64,000 bases of DNA from Niveispirillum lacus (GTDB taxonomy: Bacteria; Pseudomonadota; Alphaproteobacteria; Azospirillales; Azospirillaceae): assembly GCF_002251795.1 (NCBI RefSeq), contig NZ_NOXU01000022.1, positions 1 through 64,000 on the forward strand, in the 5' to 3' direction. Both the position numbers and the translations under genes were made by a program. Of this stretch, positions 8,765 through 17,000 are shown piece after piece; position 1 is the first letter of the stretch; each line of letters begins with the position of its first letter. The notes under the pieces are model-generated. The model was not told the DNA's origin and did no database searches. It saw only the letters and a list, made by a program, of their open reading frames with translations.

Positions 8765-8982
8765 CGCCCCGCCCCGCGTCTTCGTCCCGGTTTGCAGCAA
8801 CACACAGCCTCGCACATGGCAGCCCGATGATCGGGGCGCCCAATCGTTAACAACCCTTTGTGCCGTACCCCGGATATCCGGGTCAAGCATGAGCGACCAT
8901 TCGCCGGCCACCCGCCATCATGGACAAGCACCGCCAGCACTTGTACTGCTATGGCAGCCAGCCCCTGGGAGGATCAACGCAC

Positions 8983-9972
8983 ATGGTGGAACGCCGGAAG
9001 CCCCTGGTCATCGTCACGCGCAAGCTGCCGGATGTCATTGAAACCAGGATGATGGAACTGTTCAACACCCGTCTTAATCTGGACGATCATCCGATGAGCC
9101 GGGCCGAACTGGAAGAGGCGGTCAGGACTGCCGACATCCTGGTGCCGACCGTCACGGATGTGATCGATGAGGCCCTGCTGAACCAGGCCGGGCCTCAGTT
9201 GAAACTGATCGCCAATTTTGGCAATGGCGTCGACCATATCGACCTGCGCGTGGCGCGCGCAAAATCCATTCTGGTCACCAACACGCCGGGCGTGTTGACC
9301 GAAGATACGGCCGATATGACCATGGCCCTGATCCTGGCCACGGCGCGGCGCCTGTCAGAAGGCGAGAGGCTGGTCAGATCCGGGCAATGGACCGGCTGGG
9401 CGCCCACAGTCATGCTCGGCTCCCGACTGGCAGGCAAACGCCTGGGCATTATCGGCATGGGTCGCATCGGTCAGGCTCTGGCCCGGCGAGCCAAGGCCTT
9501 CGGCTTGTCGATCCATTACCATAACCGCAAACCCGTCCACCCCGAGGTGGAGGCGGAACTGGATGCTGCCTATTGGGAGAGCCTGGACCAGATGCTGGCG
9601 CGGATGGATATCGTCGCCATCACCTGCCCGCGCACGCCGGCAACCTATCACCTGCTGAATGCCCGACGTCTGGCGCTGCTGAAATCCACGGCGATCCTGG
9701 TCAATATCAGCCGCGGCCAGGTGGTGGACGAAGCGACGCTGGCAAGAATGCTGCAACGGCGTGAGATCGGGGCTGCTGGCCTGGATGTGTATGAGGACGA
9801 ACCCAATATTGATCCCAAATTGTTGAAACTGGACAATGTTGTTCTGCTGCCGCACATGGCATCGGCTACCTTGGAAGGCCGTATCGACATGGGGGAAAAG
9901 GTGATCGTCAATATCAAGACCTTTGTTGACGGCCATCAACCCCGCGACCGTGTTCTGGAAATGATGTTCTGA
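8983..9972 (+). CDS. gyaR: D-2-hydroxyacid dehydrogenase, glyoxylate reductase type
   Basis: An NAD(P)H-dependent reductase of glyoxylate or a similar 2-keto acid, cytoplasmic, 329 residues. Domain order is the flavodoxin-like substrate domain, the Rossmann cofactor domain with GMGRIG, then return to the substrate domain. Catalytic residues are visible: Arg in NISRGQVVDE, Glu in DVYEDEP and His in LPHMASAT. The start at 8983 has GGGAGG nine bases upstream; the extra 21 upstream codons lack a site. An Arg in YHNRKP after the second Rossmann strand suggests NADPH preference. The symbol is by family, not by proven substrate. Confidence 0.85.
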   Translation: MVERRKPLVIVTRKLPDVIETRMMELFNTRLNLDDHPMSRAELEEAVRTADILVPTVTDVIDEALLNQAGPQLKLIANFGNGVDHIDLRVARAKSILVTNTPGVLTEDTADMTMALILATARRLSEGERLVRSGQWTGWAPTVMLGSRLAGKRLGIIGMGRIGQALARRAKAFGLSIHYHNRKPVHPEVEAELDAAYWESLDQMLARMDIVAITCPRTPATYHLLNARRLALLKSTAILVNISRGQVVDEATLARMLQRREIGAAGLDVYEDEPNIDPKLLKLDNVVLLPHMASATLEGRIDMGEKVIVNIKTFVDGHQPRDRVLEMMF

Positions 9973-10020
9973 TTTCTCTTTTCTTGCCCCTGACTGAATG
10001 GGGGATTGTGTTTGCTGGTT

Positions 10021-10036
10021 GGGGGCAGACGCCCCC
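10021..10036 (+). terminator. Short GC hairpin downstream of the dehydrogenase
   Basis: GGGGGC-AGAC-GCCCCC, a perfect 6-base stem about 50 bases after the stop. There is no T tract, so a terminator role is tentative. Confidence 0.35.
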
Positions 10037-10100
10037 GGTACCCGCTATGACTGATCAGATCGGAGGGGCATGCCGTGCCTCTCCGAATGCGCTCAGCCGA

Positions 10101-10215
10101 CGCAACCTTGTGAAACACAAAATCTGCTCTGTTTCAGAGCGTAGGGGCCCTTTCCCCCGAAATGGTCCGCCCACGCAACAGTATGAAACAGAAAAACCAG
10201 ATATGTTTCAGAGCG
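10101..10215. repeat. Two copies of an inverted-repeat element
   Basis: Copies at 10101-10141 and 10174-10215 share the pattern CGCAAC-N4-TGAAACA-N12/13-TGTTTCA-GAGCG. Within each, TGAAACA and TGTTTCA are exact inverted repeats. CTCCGAATG also occurs on both sides (10081-10089 and 10229-10237). The 9973-10402 spacer that holds them has no gene I can support. They could be a dispersed repeat family or paired operator sites. Confidence 0.7.
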
Positions 10216-10402
10216 GACTGGGCAACGCCTCCGAATGGCAGGCGCATTGAGGGCGTTTATAAAACAAGTATACCATGATCTGGGAAAGAAGTCAGCGTTT
10301 GCGGGCGCTGCAACCGTAACCCTATCCTTTCGGTTCCCCGTCCTGCTGCTGCCAGACGTTGCGGCCTGTACTAAGTTGCGGCCGAAGGAGGGACTGGCGC
10401 GC

Positions 10403-10966
10403 ATGCATGATGTTTTCCGCTTAGACGATCTGACCGACGATACCCAGCATTCGGCCTTGGCCAACTGGCTTTGCATCGCGCAGCAGGATGAGGCCGTGCC
10501 GCTGTCGCGGGCGATGGCAAGTAGTATTGCCACGGCGTCGGGTCAGTGTGGGGTGCTGTTGGATGTCTCCAGCGGGTCTATCCGTGACGCCCGGATCATC
10601 AAAGCCGGATCGGCCGTTGTGGCCGGGCTGGGTGTTGATCCTGTGGGCATGACCCTGTCGGCATTGATGCCGGCCAGCTATGTTGCCGACCTGATCCCGG
10701 CCTATGCGTTCTGTGCCGGCAGTTTTCGGCCGCTTTCCTGTCTGGATGAGGTAATTTACGCAGACGGGACACGTATTCTGGTGCGGCGCCTGGTTCTGCC
10801 CCTGGAACGCCAGCCCCCCGGCGGTGCCTTTGTGGCCCGGTATCTGCTGATGATTTATGACCCGGCAGCGGGCGAAGAGGCGGGCAAGGGCGACAGCGGC
10901 ACCTGCCGGAGCATGGTCAGGACACGGTCGCTGGGGGCCGCAGTTTTCCGTGACCGTCACGGCTGA
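10403..10966 (+). CDS. PAS-like (PAS_5 type) sensory-domain protein
   Basis: A 187-residue cytoplasmic protein with no output domain. The order WLCIAQ..., a central RDARIIKAGSAVVAGLGVDP...GMTLSALMP, then a YADGTRILVRRLVLPL strand pair resembles the PAS_5 single-domain proteins common in Rhodospirillales. The start at 10403 is supported by AAGGAGG 11 bases upstream. Residues after about 150 (AAGEEAGKGDSG onward) lose the domain pattern. The whole gene is overlapped on the other strand by the C-terminal run-on of the facing methyltransferase frame. Ligand and partner are unknown. Confidence 0.6.
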   Translation: MHDVFRLDDLTDDTQHSALANWLCIAQQDEAVPLSRAMASSIATASGQCGVLLDVSSGSIRDARIIKAGSAVVAGLGVDPVGMTLSALMPASYVADLIPAYAFCAGSFRPLSCLDEVIYADGTRILVRRLVLPLERQPPGGAFVARYLLMIYDPAAGEEAGKGDSGTCRSMVRTRSLGAAVFRDRHG

Positions 10967-11566
10967 CGATGAGGCCGGCGGCAAGGGCATCGGTTCGGGA
11001 TCGCCGTCCAGGTCGGGGCTGGGGCCTATCGGCCGTACGGCCGCCAGACGCTGCACGATGGCGGCCTTGGGACTGGATACCTCGCCTTGCTCAAAGGCAA
11101 TCACCTGCAGCCCCTGTTGTGCTGCCAGACGCAGCAATTCACCCTCCCGCAACAGGAAGGCCGGGCTGGAGGGGCGGCCATGGCGCTGATTGCCATTGGC
11201 GAAGGTCTCGTACAGCAGCAGCCCGCCCGGTTTCAGCGCGGCGATCAGGGACGGCAATAGCGGGCGGTGCAGGTAGTTGGTGACAATGATGCCGTCAAAA
11301 CCGGTGAGTGCGGCAGGCCAGCCGTCCGGTCCCTCCAGATCGGCCTGAAGTAGGGTGACGCCAGACAGTCCCGCCAGATCGGCCACGCCGCGCAGGTCGA
11401 TATCCACACCCGTGACGGCCAGTCCCCGGCCATGGAAATGGCGCAGATGCCGGCCACTGCCACAGGCCACGTCGAGCAGCCGGGCCCCGGCACGCAGCAG
11501 CGGGGCAAAACGGGTAATCCAGGGAGAGGGCGGGGCAAAGGGCAAATCGCGGATCATGAAGGTCAT
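10421..11566 (-). CDS. SAM-dependent methyltransferase with anomalous C-terminal run-on
   Basis: The first ~195 residues are a complete class I methyltransferase: motif I LLDVACGSGRHLRHF, the acidic GVDIDLRG, LLQADLEG, and IIVTNYLHRPLL, ending with a strand pair through AAIVQRLAAVRP (near 10980). The frame then continues without a stop for about 185 more codons directly antisense to the PAS-like gene; that part looks like antisense translation. Stops in the other two minus-strand frames lie at 10957-10959 and 10917-10919, so one inserted or deleted base would give a normal product of about 200 residues. Substrate unknown; the group includes TehB-like enzymes. Confidence 0.65.
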   Translation of the reverse strand: MTFMIRDLPFAPPSPWITRFAPLLRAGARLLDVACGSGRHLRHFHGRGLAVTGVDIDLRGVADLAGLSGVTLLQADLEGPDGWPAALTGFDGIIVTNYLHRPLLPSLIAALKPGGLLLYETFANGNQRHGRPSSPAFLLREGELLRLAAQQGLQVIAFEQGEVSSPKAAIVQRLAAVRPIGPSPDLDGDPEPMPLPPASSSAVTVTENCGPQRPCPDHAPAGAAVALARLFARCRVINHQQIPGHKGTAGGLAFQGQNQAPHQNTCPVCVNYLIQTGKRPKTAGTERIGRDQVGNIAGRHQCRQGHAHRINTQPGHNGRSGFDDPGVTDRPAGDIQQHPTLTRRRGNTTCHRPRQRHGLILLRDAKPVGQGRMLGIVGQIV

Positions 11567-11789
11567 GCTATGGGAAAAGCGGGGGTATTGGAACGCCCGA
11601 GCGCCGCCCCCTCATTGCCGACCCCACACCCGATCCCTGTCCCGGTGATTGGCGTTCGGTCAGCTTTGGTATGGAGGCTGTTGTTCGTGCGCCCAAGGGT
11701 GCGGCATGGCACCCCGGACCTGTAACAGGCTTGCCCGCCGGGCAAGGACGGGCCATGTATCTGTCATCTCTCCGACCATCTATCATGCC

Positions 11790-12272
11790 ATGATCCTGTT
11801 CGATCTGAAATGCAGCCTGGACCACCGGTTCGAGGGCTGGTTCCGCAACGGTGCCGCCTATGATGCGCAGGTGGCGGCGCATGCCATCACATGCCCGGTC
11901 TGCGGGGACGCCAAGGTGACGAAGGCGCCGATGGCTCCGGCTATCGCAAAGGGCGGGCGTTCGCGGGAGAAGGAGGCGGTTGCGGCCGTCCCCTCCGTGA
12001 CAGAGCCGGCACCGGCACCGACGGCGGTGCCCGATGCAGTGAAGGAAGCGCAGGCCGAGATCCTGCGCCAATTGCGGGACCTGCGCAGACAGGTGGAAAA
12101 GAACGCTGATTACGTGGGTGACCGCTTTGCTGAAGAAGCCCGCAAAATCCATTATGGCGAGGTAGAAAGCCGCGCCATCTATGGCGAAACCTCGCCCCAG
12201 CAAGCCGAGGCCCTGCGCGAAGAAGGGGTGCCCGTGACCAGTATCCCCTGGCTACCAGCGGAGAACGGATGA
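11790..12272 (+). CDS. DUF1178 family protein
   Basis: A 160-residue protein conserved in alphaproteobacteria, function unknown. It begins MILFDLKCSLDHRFEGWF, the family signature, and has a CPVCGD pair that with the first Cys could bind zinc. Next comes an Ala/Pro linker, then a helical C-terminus with FAEEARKIHYGE and a closing GVPVTSIPWLP, also typical. The start is ATG 11790; the longer frame upstream (from 11649) encodes nothing family-like. In many relatives this gene sits beside a nitrilase-type hydrolase and grxC, which are not here. Confidence 0.85.
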   Translation: MILFDLKCSLDHRFEGWFRNGAAYDAQVAAHAITCPVCGDAKVTKAPMAPAIAKGGRSREKEAVAAVPSVTEPAPAPTAVPDAVKEAQAEILRQLRDLRRQVEKNADYVGDRFAEEARKIHYGEVESRAIYGETSPQQAEALREEGVPVTSIPWLPAENG

Positions 12273-12606
12273 CATTCTGTCCGTGATCGTGACCGATCCG
12301 GGGCAATTTGATGTTGCGCCCATCGCCGGCCAACGGTTGCGGGCCGATGATCCCTTATACGAGGATGCAGCCATGCCCGCACAGGCGCGGAAATCCATGG
12401 ATTCCGCTTGACCGGGGCCAGGGTTTGGCGCATCTACCGACCCATATCGACGCCCGCCCGTGCGGGACCGTGCTGGACGACATCCCGGCCCGGCCCCCCT
12501 ACGTGTGGGCGCGTACCCGTTCCGGCTTGCCGGAACCCGGTCGATAGGGTGCCGTCTGTGGTGCCGGGTGCGCTGACCCGCAATCATCTAAAACTGGAGA
12601 CATCCG
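12273..12606. other. Spacer and leader upstream of rpsO
   Basis: A 334-base stretch without a supported gene. It contains a perfect hairpin at 12519-12536 (GTTCCGG-CTTG-CCGGAAC) about 70 bases before the rpsO start, and a smaller CCCGC/GCGGG hairpin near 12455. These may belong to the rpsO leader, which is translationally self-regulated in other bacteria. The truB gene usually found upstream of rpsO is absent. Confidence 0.5.
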
Positions 12607-12876
12607 ATGTCGATCACGGCTGAGCGCAAGACTGCGCTGATCGAAGAGTACAAGACCAAGGAAGGCGATACCGGTTCGCCGGAAGTGCAGGTCGCCATCC
12701 TGACCGAGCGCATCAACAACCTGACCGAACACCTGAAGACCCACTCGAAGGATTTCCATTCGCGTCGTGGTCTGCTGGTGATGGTCGGTCAGCGCCGCCG
12801 TCTGCTGGATTACACCAAGGCCAAGGACAAGGCTCGTTACGACAGCCTGATCCAGCGCCTGGGCCTGCGTCGCTAA
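12607..12876 (+). CDS. rpsO: 30S ribosomal protein S15
   Basis: Binds the central domain of 16S rRNA early in 30S assembly and contacts the bridge to 23S rRNA. The 89-residue length is the family norm, with the expected [17 protein letters not shown] and [19 protein letters not shown] blocks. The ribosome-binding site CTGGAG lies nine bases before the ATG. It is followed by pnp, the classical rpsO-pnp pair, with a hairpin between them. Expression in relatives is under S15 autoregulation. Confidence 0.98.
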   Translation: MSITAERKTALIEEYKTKEGDTGSPEVQVAILTERINNLTEHLKTHSKDFHSRRGLLVMVGQRRRLLDYTKAKDKARYDSLIQRLGLRR

Positions 12877-13050
12877 GGCGTGGGGCGGAACCGACAGTCA
12901 GCCTGAACCCCAAGGTGATGTTCGACGTGAACAGACAGCCCACCGCACACACCCCAATCCAGTCCCGCTCCGGCGGTGGGGGATGGTGTGTCGGCGGCGG
13001 GTACCAGGGCGGCCGCTACTGTCGGGGACCGCGTCAGAGTTGAGGTGTGG

Positions 13051-13086
13051 ACGGCCAGCCGGGACCCCTTCCGGCTGGCCGTTTTC
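13051..13086 (+). terminator. Strong hairpin between rpsO and pnp
   Basis: A perfect 12-base stem (ACGGCCAGCCGG / CCGGCTGGCCGT) with an 8-base loop runs into TTT. It sits in the 342-base rpsO-pnp spacer (12877-13218), which has no gene. It may act as the rpsO terminator/attenuator, as an RNase III processing site for pnp control as in E. coli, or both. Confidence 0.7.
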
Positions 13087-13218
13087 CCATGCGCGCCATG
13101 CCGGCCGCGCGAAAAGACTATCCTGAAGGGGCAAGAAACAGGCGGGGCCGTCCGAACGGGCCCCGGCCCGGCCGCCCAATCCGGGGTGTTGCGGGTTTCG
13201 GATGGAAGGATCGATACG

Positions 13219-15342
13219 ATGTTCAAGGTGTTCCGCAAGGAAATGGAATGGGGCGGTCGCAAGCTGGTCATTGAGACCGGCAAGATCGCCCGTCAGGCCG
13301 ATGGCGCCGTCATGGTGAGCTATGGCGACACGGTGGTGCTGGCCACCGCCGTCGGCGCCAAGTCGCCGAAGCCGGGCGTGGATTTTTTCCCGCTGACGGT
13401 GAATTACCAGGAAAAGGCCTTCGCCGCGGGCAAGATCCCCGGCGGCTTCTTCAAGCGTGAAGGCCGTCCGACCGAAAAGGAAGTGCTGGTCAGCCGCCTG
13501 ATCGACCGTCCGATCCGTCCGCTGTTCGTCGATGGTTACCGCTGCGAGACCCAGGTCGTCTGCACGGTGCTGAGCCATGACCTTGAGAATGATCCCGACA
13601 TCGTCGCCATGATCGGGGCGTCCGCCGCCCTGACCATTTCCGGCCTGCCCTTCCTGGGCCCCATCGGTGCGGCCCGTGTCGGTTATGAAAATGGTCAGTT
13701 CATCTTGAACCCGACCGCCGACCAGATGGAAAACGCCACCCTGGATCTGGTCGTTGCCGGTACGCAGGAAGGCGTGCTGATGGTCGAGTCCGAGGCCAAG
13801 GAGCTTTCGGAAGAGGTGATGCTGGGGGCGGTCATGTTTGGCCATGCCCAGTTCCAGCCGGTGATCGACCTGATCATCAGCCTGGCCGAGGATTGCGCCA
13901 AGGAACCCCGCGACATCGCCCCGCCGGCCTTTGACAAAGCCGCTGTGAAGGCCCGTATCCTGGAAGTGGCCGGCGATGACGTGAAGGCCGCTTACTCGAT
14001 CCTGGTCAAGCAGGACCGGTACGCCGCCGTGGGTGCCGCCAAGGACAAGGCCAAGGCTGCGCTGAAGGACGAATTCGCGCCTGAGGCCATTTCCGAAATG
14101 TTCAAGGAAGTGGAAGCCGACGTGCTGCGCGGCGCGGTCCTGGAGACCGGCAAGCGCATCGACGGCCGCTCCACCGTGGATATCCGCCAGATCGTGGCCG
14201 AAGTGGGCATCCTGCCCCGCGCCCATGGGTCGGCCCTGTTCACCCGCGGTGAGACGCAGGCGCTGGTGGTTGCCACCCTGGGCACCAACCAGGATGAGCA
14301 GATCATCGACGCGCTGGAAGGCGAATACCGCGAAAGCTTCATGCTGCATTACAACTTCCCCCCCTACAGCGTGGGTGAAGCCGGCCGCATGGGCAGCCCG
14401 GGCCGTCGTGAGATCGGCCATGGCAAGCTGGCCTGGCGCGCCATCCACCCGCTGCTGCCGTCCAAGGAAGATTTCCCCTACACGCTGCGTGTCGTGTCGG
14501 AGATCACGGAATCCAACGGTTCCTCTTCCATGGCCACGGTCTGCGGCACGTCCCTGTCGCTGATGGATGCCGGTGCCCCCCTGGCCCGCCCCATCGCCGG
14601 CATTGCCATGGGCCTGATCAAGGAAGGCGACAAGTTCGCCGTTCTGTCCGACATCCTGGGTGACGAAGATCATCTGGGTGACATGGACTTCAAGGTGGCC
14701 GGCACCGAAGCGGGCGTTACTGCCCTGCAGATGGACATCAAGATCACTTCCATCACGGAAGAGATCATGAAGGTCGCCCTGGCCCAGGCTCAGAAGGGCC
14801 GCATCCACATCCTGGGTGAGATGAACAAGGCGCTGAACACCGCGCGCGGCGAAGTGTCGGGCAATGCCCCGCGCATCACCGTCATCAACATCCCCAAGGA
14901 AAAGATCCGCGACGTTATCGGGTCGGGCGGCAAGGTCATCCGCGAGATCGTGGAACAGACCGGCGCCAAGATCGATATCGAGGATGATGGCACCGTCAAG
15001 GTGTCGGCGGTCGACAGCAAGTGCTCCGACGCCGCCATCAAGTGGATCAAGGGCATCGTGGCCGAGCCGGAAGTGGGCGAAGTCTATGACGGCAAGGTCG
15101 TCAAGGTCATGGATTTCGGCGCCTTCGTGAACTTCCTGGGCAGCCGTGATGGTCTGGTCCACATTTCCGAACTGAAGAACGAGCGCGTGGCCAAGGTCAC
15201 CGACGTGGTGAAGCAGGGCGATGCGGTCAAGGTCAAGGTCCTGGGCTTCGACGATCGCGGCAAGGTCAAGCTGTCGATGAAGGTCGTCGATCAGGTGACC
15301 GGCGAAGACCTGTCCAAGAAGGCCGAAGCCGCCGAGGGCTGA
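13219..15342 (+). CDS. pnp: Polyribonucleotide nucleotidyltransferase (PNPase)
   Basis: A trimeric 3'-5' phosphorolytic exoribonuclease and polymerase, part of the RNA degradosome. The 707 residues comprise two RNase PH domains joined by an all-helical linker (first begins [16 protein letters not shown], second from [13 protein letters not shown]), a KH domain ([15 protein letters not shown]) and a C-terminal S1 domain ([19 protein letters not shown]). Catalytic-site residues of the second PH domain lie around [18 protein letters not shown]. The start at 13219 has GGAAGGA upstream; the open frame from 12976 runs through the spacer hairpin and is not real. Confidence 0.98.
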   Translation: MFKVFRKEMEWGGRKLVIETGKIARQADGAVMVSYGDTVVLATAVGAKSPKPGVDFFPLTVNYQEKAFAAGKIPGGFFKREGRPTEKEVLVSRLIDRPIRPLFVDGYRCETQVVCTVLSHDLENDPDIVAMIGASAALTISGLPFLGPIGAARVGYENGQFILNPTADQMENATLDLVVAGTQEGVLMVESEAKELSEEVMLGAVMFGHAQFQPVIDLIISLAEDCAKEPRDIAPPAFDKAAVKARILEVAGDDVKAAYSILVKQDRYAAVGAAKDKAKAALKDEFAPEAISEMFKEVEADVLRGAVLETGKRIDGRSTVDIRQIVAEVGILPRAHGSALFTRGETQALVVATLGTNQDEQIIDALEGEYRESFMLHYNFPPYSVGEAGRMGSPGRREIGHGKLAWRAIHPLLPSKEDFPYTLRVVSEITESNGSSSMATVCGTSLSLMDAGAPLARPIAGIAMGLIKEGDKFAVLSDILGDEDHLGDMDFKVAGTEAGVTALQMDIKITSITEEIMKVALAQAQKGRIHILGEMNKALNTARGEVSGNAPRITVINIPKEKIRDVIGSGGKVIREIVEQTGAKIDIEDDGTVKVSAVDSKCSDAAIKWIKGIVAEPEVGEVYDGKVVKVMDFGAFVNFLGSRDGLVHISELKNERVAKVTDVVKQGDAVKVKVLGFDDRGKVKLSMKVVDQVTGEDLSKKAEAAEG

Positions 15343-15391
15343 TGCCTGATGGTGCTTCCCGGCTTTCGGGATGATGGTTGAGTGAAGGAAC

Positions 15392-15424
15392 AGGCCGTCG
15401 GGGCAACCCGGCGGCCTTTTTCGT
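15392..15424 (+). terminator. Rho-independent terminator after pnp
   Basis: The stem AGGCCGTCGGG / CCCGGCGGCCT with a GCAA loop is followed by TTTTTC, 50 bases after the pnp stop. Its 29-base core (15392-15420) is identical to the terminator of rpsA at 24192-24220 read on the other strand. Confidence 0.9.
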
Positions 15425-15477
15425 TGTGGGGTGGGGGGAACGGACGAATGCACTATAATGCTCTGATGGAGGTCAAG

Positions 15478-15756
15478 ATGTCCCAGGTCAGTGCAACGCA
15501 TTTTCGACGGAACATGGCCTGTTGCCTTGACACGGTGACGGCTAATCGCATCCCGCTGCGCGTTATGCGCCGCAACGCGGAACCCATGATGGTGATCGCC
15601 GAAAGCGAATGGCGCAGCATCCAGGAGACCCTGTACCTGCTGAGTTCGCCCGCAAATGCGCTGCGTATCCTGGCATCCATTGCCGACGCAGATGCCGGGC
15701 GGTTTGTGGAAAGGGACCTGTTGGAGCCTGATGAAGGAGATCGTAGCGCGGATTAG
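15478..15756 (+). CDS. YefM/Phd-type antitoxin, orphan
   Basis: A 92-residue Phd/YefM antitoxin: an N-terminal DNA-binding fold (MSQVSATHFRRN...PLRVMRRNAEPMMVIAESEWRSI) and a C-terminal toxin-wrapping tail (SSPANALRILASI). In YefM-YoeB pairs the toxin follows within a few bases; here there is none. The reading frame ends inside a 13-base-stem palindrome, so the last residues (GDRSAD) and the TAG are encoded by that element. The start at 15478 has GGAGG five bases upstream; alternative Met codons upstream lack one. It may be a solitary repressor or the remnant of a toxin-antitoxin pair. Confidence 0.8.
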   Translation: MSQVSATHFRRNMACCLDTVTANRIPLRVMRRNAEPMMVIAESEWRSIQETLYLLSSPANALRILASIADADAGRFVERDLLEPDEGDRSAD

Positions 15757-15776
15757 CGAAGCGTAATCCGCGCTAC
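15743..15776. repeat. REP-like palindrome
   Basis: GTAGCGCGGATTA and TAATCCGCGCTAC form a perfect 13-base stem around GCGAAGCG. Palindromes with the GCGGATTA...TAATCCGC core are widespread extragenic repeats in proteobacteria and are often linked to REP-associated transposases. It overlaps the last codons and stop of the antitoxin gene and lies 79 bases before the ATPase gene, where it may also act as a transcript end. Confidence 0.75.
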
Positions 15777-15854
15777 TTCCATTTTCTTGTGGGTTGGTAC
15801 GGCGTTGCTGGCTCTGGTATCTTAAGGCCGGACCGTGACCAAAGGAACCCACCC

Positions 15855-17000
15855 GTGATCACCCGCCTGCGCCTGCAGAACTTCAAGAACTTCGCAGATG
15901 CCGAGCTGAAGCTGGGTGCATTCACGGTGATTCTGGGCACGAATGCCAGTGGCAAGAGCAACATCCGCGATGCGTTCCGGTTTCTGCATGGGATTGGGCG
16001 CGGGTATTCGCTGTCAGAGATTATTGGGGGAAAGTTTGGAAGTGGCGGGCAGCTAGAATGGGAGCGTATGCGCGGAGCAATGTATGAAATTGCACGCATC
16101 CAATCCAACAGAGCCGATTTCTTAATAAACTTAAATTTCACCGACAATGCCAATCATTACGACTACAGGTCTGAGATATACAATATTGATGGAAGATTTC
16201 GCTTTGCTTACGAGTCTTTAAGTGAGAATGGAAAATCTATATTTGAGTTATCTTCAAATAATTATTGGGATTTTTCAACTCTCTCTCCATTGCCAAACTC
16301 AGATCTCAAAAACTTTGAAGTCACGCATAACTTAGAACGTATACGCTTCCACGAGATCGACCCCAACGCTGCCAAGTTAGCCTCTCCCCCTGGCCAAAAG
16401 GTCCTCGGCGACCACGGTGAGAACCTGCCCACCGTCCTGCAGGCCATCTGCGCCGATCCGGCGCGCAAAGAAACCCTGATGGAGTGGGTCCGGGCGTTGA
16501 CGCCCATGGATGTGGTGGACTTCAAGTTTCGCACCGACCTCAACGGCTTCGTGCAACTCTACCTCGTCGAAAGCGACGGGGCGGAGATTTCGGCGGTCAG
16601 TGCGTCGGATGGTACCTTGCGGTTCCTGGCGTTGCTGGCAGCCCTGTTGGGGCCGAACCCGGCCAAGCTGTATTTCTTTGAGGAGATTGAGAGCGGCATC
16701 CATCCGGCGCGTCTGCATCTGCTGATCGACATGCTGGAACGGCAGACAGCGAAAAGCGGCATTCAGGTTGTGACCACGACCCATTCACCCGAACTGCTGT
16801 CGCTGCTGAGCGATGAGACGCTGAAATCCACCTCCATCGTCTATCGCCCGCCCGGCCGGTCGGACGCCATCATCAAGCCTGTACTGGAATTCCCCAATAT
16901 TGAGGAACTGCGTCAGCAACCTGGGTTAGGGCACCTGCATGCGACAGGCTGGTTTGAACGCGCCCTGTCCATGATGGACGGAAAGCAGGCTGCCGAATGA
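15855..17000 (+). CDS. AAA/ABC-type ATPase (OLD/RecF-like), partner of a TOPRIM gene
   Basis: A 381-residue SMC/RecF-like ATPase of the AAA_21/AAA_15 group. It begins ITRLRLQNFKNF, with Walker A GTNASGKS (28-35), an ABC-signature-like SASDGTLR (249-256), Walker B LYFFEEIESG (272-281) and the switch His in TTTHSPELL (His310). It has no TOPRIM domain itself; that function is in the next gene, overlapping by ATGA. The start is GTG 15855 with AAAGGAA upstream. Residues 58-174 are encoded by a strongly AT-rich block (34% GC over 16081-16320 by count) between GC-rich flanks, suggesting domain replacement by recombination. The likely role is nucleic-acid or phage sensing in defence. Confidence 0.8.
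   Translation: MITRLRLQNFKNFADAELKLGAFTVILGTNASGKSNIRDAFRFLHGIGRGYSLSEIIGGKFGSGGQLEWERMRGAMYEIARIQSNRADFLINLNFTDNANHYDYRSEIYNIDGRFRFAYESLSENGKSIFELSSNNYWDFSTLSPLPNSDLKNFEVTHNLERIRFHEIDPNAAKLASPPGQKVLGDHGENLPTVLQAICADPARKETLMEWVRALTPMDVVDFKFRTDLNGFVQLYLVESDGAEISAVSASDGTLRFLALLAALLGPNPAKLYFFEEIESGIHPARLHLLIDMLERQTAKSGIQVVTTTHSPELLSLLSDETLKSTSIVYRPPGRSDAIIKPVLEFPNIEELRQQPGLGHLHATGWFERALSMMDGKQAAE

Noticed and set aside
10101-10215. Possible CRISPR array
   Set aside because: Only two units, unequal internal loops and no cas genes; treated as an inverted-repeat element instead.
12898-15852. A 984-codon open frame on the minus strand opposite pnp
   Set aside because: It is a shadow of pnp in GC-rich codons: it is His/Asp/Gly-rich, matches no family, and pnp on the other strand is certain.
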